Positions 15,635 through 23,646 of a stretch of 37,638 nt of DNA are shown one piece after another. Source of the DNA: Candidatus Acetothermia bacterium JdFR-48 (GTDB taxonomy: Bacteria > Bipolaricaulota > Bipolaricaulia > Bipolaricaulales > Bipolaricaulaceae); the NCBI GenBank assembly GCA_002011425.1, contig MTNJ01000052.1, positions 1-37,638 on the forward strand, in the 5' to 3' direction. Every line of letters starts with the position of its first letter. Within the stretch, counting starts at the first letter, position 1. The notes under the pieces are model-generated. The model was not told the origin of the DNA. It saw only the letters and a program-made list of their open reading frames with translations, and made no database searches. The translations under genes were made by a program, and so were the position numbers.

Positions 15635-17761
15635 TCAGGGGTCAATCTCCACTTGGGGCGGGGTGTTCACCGGGATTACCGTGACCGTGAGGTAATCCAC
15701 CGCGTCGGCACCGCAGGGGTCAACCGCCCGGATCGCGAGCTTCACCGGCACGGGATCGCAGCCCCGGTACACGGGCGCGGTGAAGGACGTCACCGGGGAG
15801 GTGGGATCGGAGATCGTTCCCTCCCCCCCGATGATCGACCAGTAAACCTGAACTGGCTCACCATCAGGATCGCCCGCCCGAGCACAGAGCCGCACGGTCT
15901 CCCCGGCCTGGACGGTGATGTCGCCGCCCGCATCGACCCATGGCGCTTTGTTCACGTTCCGCACGAATATCCGTACCGTGTCCCTTGCTACGGCCCCACA
16001 GACGTCCTGGGCCTCGAAGGTCAGGGTCACATATTCCCCCCGACAGTTCGAGGTGTAGGGCGCAGTGAAGAGGGGATTCAGTGAGTGGGGATCGTCCAGG
16101 GTACCGCGCGTGTAGTCGAGGATCCAAGTGTAGGAGAGGGGATCGCCGTCGGGGTCGGTAGCAGAAGCCTGGAGCCTGACCGTTCCGCCCTCATCCACTA
16201 CGAGGTCCGGTCCCGCGTCCACCCGGGGGGGACGGTTCACGTTGCGCACGTAGATCACCTTGGAGGAGACGGTCTTCGCACCGCAGGAGTCTACGGCCTC
16301 CAGGGTCAAAGTGACGTAGCGGCCTTCACAGCCCGTGACCAGGGGAGCACACCAGGTGGTCTCCAGGGCATGGGGATCAGAGAAGGTGCCCGCATCAGCG
16401 CTCCAGGTGACAGAGGCGATGTTGCAGTCAGGGTCATATACCTTGGCCTTCAGGGGGATGCACTGGCCCTCCACGACCACCTTCGCCGCCCCGGGCTTGC
16501 GGCCGCACTTCACCCCCTCGTGAGCTGGCCGCCCCCGGGATTCGCATCCTTCCTTCGGCACGCGGGTCGCCATGTGGGGGCAGAGGACCTGGGGCCTCTC
16601 ACAGGAGGGACAACTCCCCTCATCGTAGAGGAAATTATCCCCGAGGCCGCCGTCTAGGTAATTACAGCCCGGGCCGCCCAGTAGTATGTCGTTCGAGGGA
16701 CCTCCGTAGAGAGCGTCGTCGCCCCCTTCACCCTCGATCTTGTCGCTTCCGCCCTCCCCGTAAATTATGTCGTTTGAAATCCCACCTAGGAGGATGTCAT
16801 CCCCTGAACCGCCGATGATTAGGTCATCTCCATCGCCTCCCTGGACGATGTCGCTACAGGGGCCACCGATCAGGAGATCGTTTCCCCCGAAGCCCAATAC
16901 CTTGTCCGTGCCCCCGAGGCCCAGGATCAAATCGTTTCCGTAGGTGCCGAAGAGGATATCGGCACCCTCCGTTCCCACCACCACGTTCGCCGGCGGATTA
17001 CGTTCGAGGAACCCAAGGATCACACACCACATGGGATCGGTGAGGGGATAGGGGAGGTGTTCGAGGAGCAGGGATACGATCTCCGGGTCCACGTTATAAC
17101 AGGCGAACTCAGGCGGTATCGCCGGCCTTTGCGGGATAGGTGGTGCTGCGATCACCTCGCGTAGAGTCGCGAGGAGGGCGCCGAGTTCTTCCACCCGCCA
17201 GTACCTCCCGCCCCCTGCAGCAGCCAACTCACGCAGGGCCTCTTCCTCCTCTGACTTCACCGCGAGGCCCACTACGTCCACCGCACACCCCTCGGCGGAA
17301 AGCTCCCGGGCCACGGCCACGGGGTCACCACCGCAGGTTTCCATTCCGTCGGTGATGAGGACGATTCTACAACGCGGTCTCCCCCTCTCCGCGGCGAAGC
17401 GTAGGGCATATGCCAGCGGGGTCTTGCCCTTAGCCTCGATCCCCTGAACCCACTCGACGATTTGGGCGCGCACGTCGGCTCCGTGGACTCCCACCTCCAG
17501 GGCGAGCTCGACATCGCGGCAACTCTCCTCCGCAAGGTCCTTTGCTATGCGGTGTCCGAAGACAACTATCCCGAAGGGCATCTCTACGGGAAGTTCCGTG
17601 ACGAGTTGGCTCAGGGCGTCCTTCGCCCACTGAATCCTGGGCATCCCCTGGAAGGAAATGTTCATAGAGTTCGAAGCATCGAGGATGAAAATGACACCTC
17701 CCGGAGAAGCCAAGGCCGTGAACCCCAATGCCAGGGTACACAGCAGAATGATCTTCCTCAC
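15635..17761 (-). CDS. Secreted vWA-domain protein with RTX calcium repeats and three PKD-like domains
   Basis: The 708-residue protein looks like an exported adhesin or surface protein. In order: signal peptide (1-19); von Willebrand factor A domain (22-200) with MIDAS motif DASNS (28-32) and ITDGMET; linker; RTX-like calcium-binding nonapeptides (262-378) such as GGNDLLIGG and GDDLIIGGSG; a cysteine-rich segment (384-420); and three PKD/Ig-like repeats (425-506, 510-601, 605-697), joined by NVNRPPRVDAG-type linkers. After the third repeat the linker NTPPQVEIDP begins and the protein stops, so a further repeat may have been lost. GTG 17761 is chosen because the signal peptide starts there and AAGGAGGAGG is upstream. 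The function is inferred from domains only. Confidence 0.85.
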   Translation of the reverse strand: MRKIILLCTLALGFTALASPGGVIFILDASNSMNISFQGMPRIQWAKDALSQLVTELPVEMPFGIVVFGHRIAKDLAEESCRDVELALEVGVHGADVRAQIVEWVQGIEAKGKTPLAYALRFAAERGRPRCRIVLITDGMETCGGDPVAVARELSAEGCAVDVVGLAVKSEEEEALRELAAAGGGRYWRVEELGALLATLREVIAAPPIPQRPAIPPEFACYNVDPEIVSLLLEHLPYPLTDPMWCVILGFLERNPPANVVVGTEGADILFGTYGNDLILGLGGTDKVLGFGGNDLLIGGPCSDIVQGGDGDDLIIGGSGDDILLGGISNDIIYGEGGSDKIEGEGGDDALYGGPSNDILLGGPGCNYLDGGLGDNFLYDEGSCPSCERPQVLCPHMATRVPKEGCESRGRPAHEGVKCGRKPGAAKVVVEGQCIPLKAKVYDPDCNIASVTWSADAGTFSDPHALETTWCAPLVTGCEGRYVTLTLEAVDSCGAKTVSSKVIYVRNVNRPPRVDAGPDLVVDEGGTVRLQASATDPDGDPLSYTWILDYTRGTLDDPHSLNPLFTAPYTSNCRGEYVTLTFEAQDVCGAVARDTVRIFVRNVNKAPWVDAGGDITVQAGETVRLCARAGDPDGEPVQVYWSIIGGEGTISDPTSPVTSFTAPVYRGCDPVPVKLAIRAVDPCGADAVDYLTVTVIPVNTPPQVEIDP

Positions 17762-17775
17762 TTCCTCCTCCTTTC

Positions 17776-17792
17776 CTTGGGGTCCCCCCAAG
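17776..17792 (-). promoter_or_regulatory. Hairpin in the 5' leader of the vWA gene
   Basis: CTTGGGG and CCCCAAG form a perfect 7-bp stem with a 3-base loop, immediately before the AAGGAGGAGG ribosome binding site. It could affect ribosome access or mRNA stability. Confidence 0.35.
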
Positions 17793-17813
17793 CGTCACCA
17801 ACACCTCAAACCC

Positions 17814-17819
17814 ATTTTA
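17814..17819 (-). promoter_or_regulatory. -10 box for the vWA gene
   Basis: TAAAAT on the minus strand predicts a start near 17807 and a leader of about 46 bases containing the hairpin and ribosome binding site. The -35 region is not clear. It lies just after the stop codon of the upstream gene. Confidence 0.4.
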
Positions 17820-17832
17820 CCGGGGGAGGTGT

Positions 17833-18321
17833 TCAGGAACTGTGATGTGCACCACCTTCCCAGCGCCCCTCCCACGGGAGAGCGGCGAGGAGCTCCTGGC
17901 GACGTGCCTTGGAGATCTCAGCGGCGAGCTTCCCGGCCTTGACCTTGCCACAACCGATGACATCGCCTCGATAGACGAGGGCAACGTACCCCTCGGGTGT
18001 CCCTGGCACCTCGATCTCGTGTCCCAAGAGGAGCTCCTCGAGCTCTTCCGAGCCCACCTCCACCCTGTTTTTCCGGATCCGCTGACCCAGGTAGGAAAGA
18101 CCGAGGCTCGCGGGCTTCAGCTTTTCTCCCCGGAGGTAGAAGAGCCTCACCCCCACTGAGTGGAGCTTAACCCCAAGGGGAACGAATTCCGCCGTAGTGA
18201 GCCAGAGCCCCCGGGCGCGCTCCATCACCTTTCCGGGGAGCTCTTCCACTCCGAAGCGTTCCCGCAGGTACTCCCGCGCTACTTCATCCCAGCCTTCTGA
18301 GGACCGCAATGAACCCCCCAT
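17833..18321 (-). CDS. RsmF C-terminal/PUA-like RNA-binding protein, partner of the adjacent methyltransferase
   Basis: The protein of about 162 residues resembles the C-terminal part of RsmF-type rRNA methyltransferases: a region with VGLRLFYL-like strands and RVEVGSEELEELLLGHEIEV, then a PUA-like end GYVALVYRGDVIGCGKVKAGKLA. It should bind RNA and help position the catalytic protein. It overlaps the methyltransferase gene by 38 bases in another frame. ATG 18321 is the most upstream sensible start; TTG 18309, with GGGGGG upstream, is also possible. Separate genes for these two parts are known in some lineages, so this is probably natural fission, but a single-base frameshift in a longer gene would look the same. 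Confidence 0.65.
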   Translation of the reverse strand: MGGSLRSSEGWDEVAREYLRERFGVEELPGKVMERARGLWLTTAEFVPLGVKLHSVGVRLFYLRGEKLKPASLGLSYLGQRIRKNRVEVGSEELEELLLGHEIEVPGTPEGYVALVYRGDVIGCGKVKAGKLAAEISKARRQELLAALPWEGRWEGGAHHSS

Positions 18322-19174
18322 CGGAATCGAAATGGTATGGATAGATCCGGACCGCATTCTCCATCTCCTTCCCGTACTCCTCCCGTCCGAACCGGGGGAG
18401 GCCCCGGACGTGAGGCACCGATGGCTCGAAGGGGAGGATCTCTGCCAGGCCCCTCTTTATGGCCCGGCTCACCACCCCCTCGTTCTCCTCGGGGGCGATG
18501 GTACAGGTGGAGTAAACCACGATACCGCCGGGCCTCACAAGCTCCAGGGCCCTGTAGAGGAGTCCCCGCTGGATCGCCGCCATGCGCTGAATGTAGCCCG
18601 GGGCCGCCCCCCGGCGGAGACGTGGATATTTGCGGGCGGTCCCCTCCGCGGAGCAGGGGGCATCCACCAATACTCGATCGAAGATCCCCGCCCCGGGGAA
18701 GTGCTCGCCCCGACACTCGGTCACGACACAGCAGATGGCCCCAAGCCGGTACACATTGGCCATAAGGGCCCGGAGGCGCTTGGGGTTCACGTCGTTGGCG
18801 ACAAGGGTGCCCCGGTTTTCAATCAAAGCCGCGATCTGGGTGGCCTTCCCCCCGGGGGCGGCGCAGAGGTCGAGGATCCTTTCCCCGGGTTTTGGGTCCA
18901 GTGCCAGTGCGGGGAGGCTCTGTGTCGCCTCCTGCACATAGTAGTGGCCGAGCCAGTGTTCCAAAGTCGCTCCGATAGGTGCCTCTCCCTTCACCCGGAA
19001 GAGGAGGGGATTCCAGGGTAGCGGTTCCAGGCGGAATCCCTTCGCCTCGAGCCTCTGTTTGAGCTTTTCCGGGGTGGTCTTGATGGTATTCGTGCGGATC
19101 ACGGTGGGCAGAGGCGTATGGACCGCCTCCCAAAATCTTTCCCAGTCGGGAATAATGCCTTTATAGCGCTCCAT
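18284..19174 (-). CDS. NOL1/NOP2/Sun family rRNA (cytosine-5) methyltransferase (RsmF-like)
   Basis: The 296-residue enzyme should place m5C on rRNA (or tRNA) using SAM. It has the SAM-binding ILDLCAAPGGKATQ (100-113), the conserved NDVNPKRLRAL, and both catalytic cysteines of this family: Cys174 in VDAPCSAEGT and Cys224 in VVYSTCTIAPEENE. The N-terminal TPLPTVIRTNT is the usual helper segment. The core ends after the catalytic domain, and the RNA-binding C-terminal part is encoded by the next, overlapping gene. ATG 19174 is used; GTG 19177 directly precedes it. Confidence 0.9.
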   Translation of the reverse strand: MERYKGIIPDWERFWEAVHTPLPTVIRTNTIKTTPEKLKQRLEAKGFRLEPLPWNPLLFRVKGEAPIGATLEHWLGHYYVQEATQSLPALALDPKPGERILDLCAAPGGKATQIAALIENRGTLVANDVNPKRLRALMANVYRLGAICCVVTECRGEHFPGAGIFDRVLVDAPCSAEGTARKYPRLRRGAAPGYIQRMAAIQRGLLYRALELVRPGGIVVYSTCTIAPEENEGVVSRAIKRGLAEILPFEPSVPHVRGLPRFGREEYGKEMENAVRIYPYHFDSDGGFIAVLRRLG

Positions 19175-19467
19175 CACTACCGCCGCATGACCCCGAGGGG
19201 CAGAAGACCAGGCCCCAAAGCTCCCTTCGAGGCGTAAAACGCGATTGTTGCGAATATCGACTCAATGTCACGGTCATGAAACTAGCTCACTCCATCGAAT
19301 CAAGCAACTCTATTGCCCCCGGATGAAAAACCCGGATTTGATGCCTCGATATAGAACCTCCTAAGGGCCAATGACTTTACTTCGGATTCCAGATACAGAA
19401 AGACCTCAAGCACATCCGACGTCCAGCTGATGTGTCCACATCATGAAAAAGCAGGTCTAACTTTATA
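19175..19467. other. Intergenic stretch, no gene seen
   Basis: About 290 bases of lower GC between the methyltransferase gene and the broken hydrolase. No coding frame with a ribosome binding site or family resemblance is visible, and no strong hairpin. It probably contains the methyltransferase promoter. Confidence 0.4.
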
Positions 19468-20340
19468 TCAGCAGGGAAATTCACATTCGCTGATATGGTT
19501 GATCACCAACTTTCGCGCTTTGGGACACCGAAAGAGCACACCTTGTGCCCCCTTTTGGATCACGACGAATTCGGCAGAAGGAATGAAAGCCGCCAATTCT
19601 TGTTCCCAACCCACGGGCACTACCCGATCTCGGGCCCCGTGGAGGATAAGAGTGGGGACCGCGATTTTCCGGGCGGAAACCACGAGGTCTACGTCTATAT
19701 AAGCCTGAATATTTCTTAATTCGGCTGCATAGTAATCGATCCGCAGCTTCTCCGAGACGCGTTTAGCAGCCTCGGGTAGCGCTTTTTTTCCGTCTTCGCA
19801 GGGCTTCTAGCTCGCCTCGGGCCTCGACTTCGTCAGCTGGCCGGCACTTATAGGCCGCGTTTTGCCCTTGGGTCTCCAGAAGAGGAAGTTGTTCTTCGAT
19901 GGTGTGTCTATGAGGATCGCCCGGTGGGAAGAGCGCCAGCCCAGTGCCCACCAACGCCAAGGAACGGACCCGCTGCGAACGCGTGGTTGCGAAATAGAGG
20001 ACAATAGGACCGCCAGCCGAGTTGGTTACAACATGTGCCGAATGGACACCCAGCAGGTCCAAAAGCCTTTCCAAATCGCGTGCTTGAACCCCTAATGGTA
20101 AGTCGCCATCTCGGGGAAGTGAGGAAGGATAGCGCCCTCGCCGGTCATGCCAGATGAACCTGAAACGATCAGCGAATCCCATTCCCTACTCCAGTCATAT
20201 GGTTGCAATCCCCGCAGGAAGTTTGCCAAGGAAGCGAAACCACCGTGGATGAACACCACAGGAGGCCTTTGCCAGCCTGTTCGTAGTATATCTCCAGACT
20301 GCCGATTTGTATTTTGAACACAGGACATTATATGCACCAA
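19468..20340 (-). pseudogene. Alpha/beta hydrolase, broken by two frameshifts
   Basis: Three minus-strand pieces in different frames add up to one alpha/beta hydrolase. Piece one has PPVVFIHGGFASLANFL (oxyanion region). Piece two has RFRFIWHDRRGRYPSS and the nucleophile segment HVVTNSAGGPIVLY. Piece three has ALPEAAKRVSEKLR followed by VPTLILHGARDRVVP (acid region). The first shift lies near 20150-20175 and the second at a run of seven T (19783-19789). Where the catalytic histidine is expected, near the end, the sequence reads KGAQGVLFRCP, so the histidine appears replaced by glutamine. The base composition is lower in GC than its neighbours, which suggests acquisition or decay. If the shifts were sequencing errors the protein would be about 280 residues. 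Confidence 0.75.
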
Positions 20341-20356
20341 AAACCATAATTCTTGA
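20327..20356 (-). promoter_or_regulatory. Promoter of the broken hydrolase gene
   Basis: TCAAGA (20356-20351), an 18-base spacer and a consensus TATAAT (20332-20327) on the minus strand. The predicted start near 20320 falls inside the nominal reading frame, so the original start codon was probably downstream of it. Confidence 0.5.
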
Positions 20357-22066
20357 TTAATATCGAAGTCTCAGGGTGCGCAACCGGTTCAATGCGGCGG
20401 CAACCTCGAACCGGCGCGGGGCCGCGAGGTCCCCATATCGCGCCGGGAGGAACGGCCACAGGCCCTCTTCGTCTATTTCCCGCTCCACCGCCTCCAGGAT
20501 CTCCCGCAGGGGCCTTCCCGAGAACCTGCGCCCGTTCTCCGCGAGATACGCTAGGATGTAGCCGATGGCCCGCGTCTGGGGGACCTCAGCGATCTGGTGG
20601 ACCCGGGAGAGGTCGATCACCGAGTTCCCCAGCTGTAAGGCCATCTTGCTCGCCCGGACCTTCAGCTTCCCTTTCGGGGAGCGGGCCCGGATGGAGAAGA
20701 GGTCGGGAACCCTTCGGGGGATACGGCCGAAGCGCTCTCCCCCCTCGGGCCGCCGCTTCAGGGGATACCTCCTCACGATCTCCTTGGCCTTGCCCGTCAC
20801 GTCCACGGGGCGGTAAGCGTCCATCATGATCACACAGTCCGCCACCTCGAAGTAGTCCCCGGACCCCCCCATCACCAGGATCGAGCTCACTCCGTGGTCC
20901 CGGTAGAGGGGCCTCACCTTGTCGAGGAAGGGGGTGATGGGCTCCTTCTCCTTGGCCACGAGCTCCTGCATGCGCGCGTCCCGGATCATGAAGTTGGTGG
21001 CGGAGGTATCCTCGTCCATGAGCAATACCTTCGCCCCGGCCTCCAGGACCTCCATGATGTTGGCGGCCTGGGAAGTGGAGCCAGAGGCGTTCTGGGTGGA
21101 GAAATTCACTGTATCGGTGCCATCCGGGAGGTTAGAGATGAAAGCGGAGATATCCACGCCGCAGACGAACCTACCATCCTCGGCGCGGATCACCACCGCC
21201 TCCCTACGCGTCACCACGTACTCACGGCCGTCGCCGGGGATATGATTGTAAACTCCCTGAGCCAGGGCGGAAAGCAAGGTGGATTTGCCGTGGTATCCTC
21301 CGCCCACGATGAGGGTCACCCCCTCGGGGATCCCCATCCCCCGGATGGGGCCACGGTTTGGCCGTTCCAGGGTGACGGAAAGGGAAGGCGGGGGGACGAA
21401 GGGTACCGCGCCCTCCCGGAGGGGTCTATCGGAGACCCCCGACTCCCGGGGGAGGATCGCCCCCTCGGCTACAAAGGCCACCAGCCTCCTCTCGGCGAGC
21501 TGTTCCCTGAGGGTCTCGGCGTCCTCGCTGCAGGCCATGTGCTCCCGGACCGCGACCTTATCGAGGTTTTGGAAGTAAAGAGCCCGCCGGACGAGTGCGG
21601 GGAGCTCCGAGAGGAGCATCTCCGCCGCCTCGTGACCCAGGATGCGGCGTCCCGCCGCGGGGAGGCCCACGGAGAGGATGGCCTCGACGTATCCCTCCGT
21701 CACCCAGACGGCGGTGCGGTGGAGGATGCACTGGCCGAAATCCACCACCGCGAACCTCCCCGAGTGCCCGGAGCCCCGGCCCCCCTTGGTGACCTTGGGG
21801 ACCCACCTCGCGATCTCCCGCAAGAGGAGGTCCTCCAGGGCCGTCTTTCGGGGCTTATTCCGGTAGAAATCCCGGGGGATCCCGGCAACTTCCATGGGCA
21901 CCCGGACCCGGAGGCGGCTCGGGGTCGCGAAGGGATCCCCCTGCACGTGGTCCACGAACAGGATGAACTCGGGGAACCGCCATGCGCCCTCGAGCTCCCT
22001 GTACGCCCCGTAGCCTTTGCCGTTCAGGCGCCGAAGGAGAGAGCCGAGCTCGCGGTAATCGCGCAT
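20357..22066 (-). CDS. ABC-class P-loop ATPase, soluble stand-alone type
   Basis: The 569-residue protein matches the family of large predicted ATPases of the ABC class, which have no membrane domain. Walker A is GGGYHGKST (255-263), an ABC-signature-like segment ASGSTSQAA lies at 327-335, and Walker B is KVLLMDED (346-353). The N-terminal 230 residues (RLNGKGYGAYRELEG, FATPSRLRV) and the C-terminal part (RKKRPEGGE-like basic stretch, IDLSRVHQIAEVPQTRAIGYIL) are also typical. The cellular role of the family is not established; RNA-related roles have been discussed. TAGAAT ends 9 bases before the ATG and there is no ribosome binding site, so the transcript may be leaderless. Confidence 0.88.
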   Translation of the reverse strand: MRDYRELGSLLRRLNGKGYGAYRELEGAWRFPEFILFVDHVQGDPFATPSRLRVRVPMEVAGIPRDFYRNKPRKTALEDLLLREIARWVPKVTKGGRGSGHSGRFAVVDFGQCILHRTAVWVTEGYVEAILSVGLPAAGRRILGHEAAEMLLSELPALVRRALYFQNLDKVAVREHMACSEDAETLREQLAERRLVAFVAEGAILPRESGVSDRPLREGAVPFVPPPSLSVTLERPNRGPIRGMGIPEGVTLIVGGGYHGKSTLLSALAQGVYNHIPGDGREYVVTRREAVVIRAEDGRFVCGVDISAFISNLPDGTDTVNFSTQNASGSTSQAANIMEVLEAGAKVLLMDEDTSATNFMIRDARMQELVAKEKEPITPFLDKVRPLYRDHGVSSILVMGGSGDYFEVADCVIMMDAYRPVDVTGKAKEIVRRYPLKRRPEGGERFGRIPRRVPDLFSIRARSPKGKLKVRASKMALQLGNSVIDLSRVHQIAEVPQTRAIGYILAYLAENGRRFSGRPLREILEAVEREIDEEGLWPFLPARYGDLAAPRRFEVAAALNRLRTLRLRY

Positions 22067-22075
22067 CGGACGGGC

Positions 22076-22103
22076 ATTCTAAGCTCTGAAGATTTTTCTA
22101 CAA
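22076..22103 (-). promoter_or_regulatory. Promoter of the ABC-class ATPase gene (leaderless type)
   Basis: TTGTAG (22103-22098), a 16-base spacer and TAGAAT (22081-22076). Only nine bases separate the -10 box from the ATG at 22066, so transcription would begin at or within a few bases of the start codon. Confidence 0.55.
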
Positions 22104-22140
22104 CCGAGTGCCCCGTGCTCCGAACGTGCTACCCTGGAGC

Positions 22141-22683
22141 ATGGAACCGGAAACCACATATACTCACGCCGACATGTGCGACCATGAGGACCTCGCGGTG
22201 GAGAGGGTTGGTTGCTACGTAGTCACCGTGAGCGATAGCCGCACCCCGGAGACCGACGAGAGCGGCCGTCTGATCGTGGAGGCCCTACAGCAAGCCGGCC
22301 ACGAGGTCAAGGGGTACACCGTGGTCCCCGATGAGCCCGGGAGGATCCGGTCGGCGCTGGAGGAAGCCTTGGCGGATCCCGAGGTGGACGCGGTGATCCT
22401 CAACGGGGGGACGGGGATCTCTCCCCGGGACGCGACCCCCGAGGCCGTGAAGCCCCTCCTGGAGAAGGAGCTCCCGGGGTTCGGCGAGGCCTTCCGGAGG
22501 CTGAGCACCGAAGAGATCGGACCCCGGGCACTGCTCTCCCGGGCCACCGCCGGCATCGCGCGCGGAAAGCTCATCTTCGCCCTCCCGGGCTCCCCTCACG
22601 GGGTCTCCCTAGCCTTGGAGAAGCTCATCATTCCGCTCCTCGGCCACGCGGTCTTCGAGCTGAGGAGGAAACGTGCGCGATAG
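22141..22683 (+). CDS. moaB: Molybdopterin adenylyltransferase (MoaB/MogA family)
   Basis: The enzyme activates molybdopterin by adenylation before metal insertion. The 180-residue protein has the opening strand VGCYVVTVSDSRT, the AMP-binding VILNGGTGISPRDATPEAV (86-104), and the closing LIFALPGSPHGVSLALEKLI. Length and motifs fit the hexameric MoaB form rather than fused Cnx1. ATG 22141 is used because the upstream part of the frame lacks family similarity. It opens the Mo/W cofactor cluster and overlaps moaA by 11 bases. Confidence 0.92.
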   Translation: MEPETTYTHADMCDHEDLAVERVGCYVVTVSDSRTPETDESGRLIVEALQQAGHEVKGYTVVPDEPGRIRSALEEALADPEVDAVILNGGTGISPRDATPEAVKPLLEKELPGFGEAFRRLSTEEIGPRALLSRATAGIARGKLIFALPGSPHGVSLALEKLIIPLLGHAVFELRRKRAR

Positions 22684-23644
22684 GCTCGGCCGGGTGATCC
22701 AATACCTCCGGGTCTCGGTGGGTGACCGCTGCGACCTCCGGTGCATCTACTGTCGGGCCGGGGCCCCGGCGCTCGCCCCCAAACGGGAGGTACTGAGCTT
22801 CGAGGAGATCGTGGCGCTGGTGCGTGTGGCCCGTGAGTTCGGGGTGCGGCGGGTGCGGCTCACCGGAGGGGAGCCCCTCCTTCGGCGCGATATCGTGCGA
22901 CTCGTGTCGCTCCTACGGGAGCGGTGCGACCTCGAGGACCTCTCCCTTACCACCAATGGGACGAAGCTTCTCCTCCTTGCCGAGGAGCTCAAGCGGGCAG
23001 GGCTCGACCGGGTGAACGTAAGCCTGGACAGCCTCCGGCCCGAACGTTACCGGGCCGTAACCCGGGGCGGGGACCTGGCGGAAGTGCTCGCGGGGATCGA
23101 GCGGGCAAGGGAAGTGGGCCTTTCCCCGGTGAAGATAAACACTGTGGTGATGCGGGGGGTGAACGACGACGAGGTCACGGATCTCGCCCGCTTCGCCCTG
23201 AAGCGGGGGTTCGTCCTCCGGTTCATCGAACTCATGCCCATCGGCGAGGCCGTGCGGGACGGGTTCTGGCGGCGGACATTCGTGGCGGCGGGAGAGATTC
23301 GGCGGATCATCGACCGGGAGCTCCCCCTCTCCCCGGATGCTGAGACCGAAGGAGGTGGGCCCGCCCGCTATTTCCGGGCAGAGGGGCTCCCCGGGAAGGT
23401 GGGCTTCATCGCTTCCATCACGCGTCCTTTCTGCACAGGATGCAACCGGCTACGGGTAACGGCCACCGGGGAGCTCAGGCCGTGTCTCGCCCACGACGCC
23501 GGGATCCCCGTCCGGGATGCCCTGCGGAGGGGCGATCTCGAGGCGGTACGGAACGCCTTCGTCGTCGCCATCGTGGGAAAGCCCCCGGGGCACCGCTGGC
23601 ATGAGGCCCCTACCCGCACCGGGATGGACGAGCTGGGAGGTTGA
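22673..23644 (+). CDS. moaA: GTP 3',8-cyclase
   Basis: MoaA is a radical-SAM enzyme that, with MoaC, turns GTP into cyclic pyranopterin monophosphate, the first step of molybdopterin synthesis. The N-terminal cluster motif is CDLRCIYC (Cys20, Cys24, Cys27), followed by RLTGGEPLLRRD. The second 4Fe-4S site is CTGCNRLRVTATGELRPC (Cys254, Cys257, Cys271). The protein ends in the functional GG pair (DELGG). Its length of 323 residues is typical. The GTG start overlaps moaB and follows GGAGGAAAC. Confidence 0.96.
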   Translation: MRDRLGRVIQYLRVSVGDRCDLRCIYCRAGAPALAPKREVLSFEEIVALVRVAREFGVRRVRLTGGEPLLRRDIVRLVSLLRERCDLEDLSLTTNGTKLLLLAEELKRAGLDRVNVSLDSLRPERYRAVTRGGDLAEVLAGIERAREVGLSPVKINTVVMRGVNDDEVTDLARFALKRGFVLRFIELMPIGEAVRDGFWRRTFVAAGEIRRIIDRELPLSPDAETEGGGPARYFRAEGLPGKVGFIASITRPFCTGCNRLRVTATGELRPCLAHDAGIPVRDALRRGDLEAVRNAFVVAIVGKPPGHRWHEAPTRTGMDELGG

Positions 23645-23646
23645 CG

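Noticed and set aside
15068..16084. 338-codon plus-strand open frame opposite the methyltransferase and vWA genes
   Set aside because: It is a high-GC shadow: its composition is biased, it has no motif, and it lies over clear genes on the other strand.
20894..22222. 442-codon plus-strand open frame opposite the ABC-class ATPase
   Set aside because: It is antisense to a gene with intact Walker A and B motifs, and its protein has no recognisable domain.
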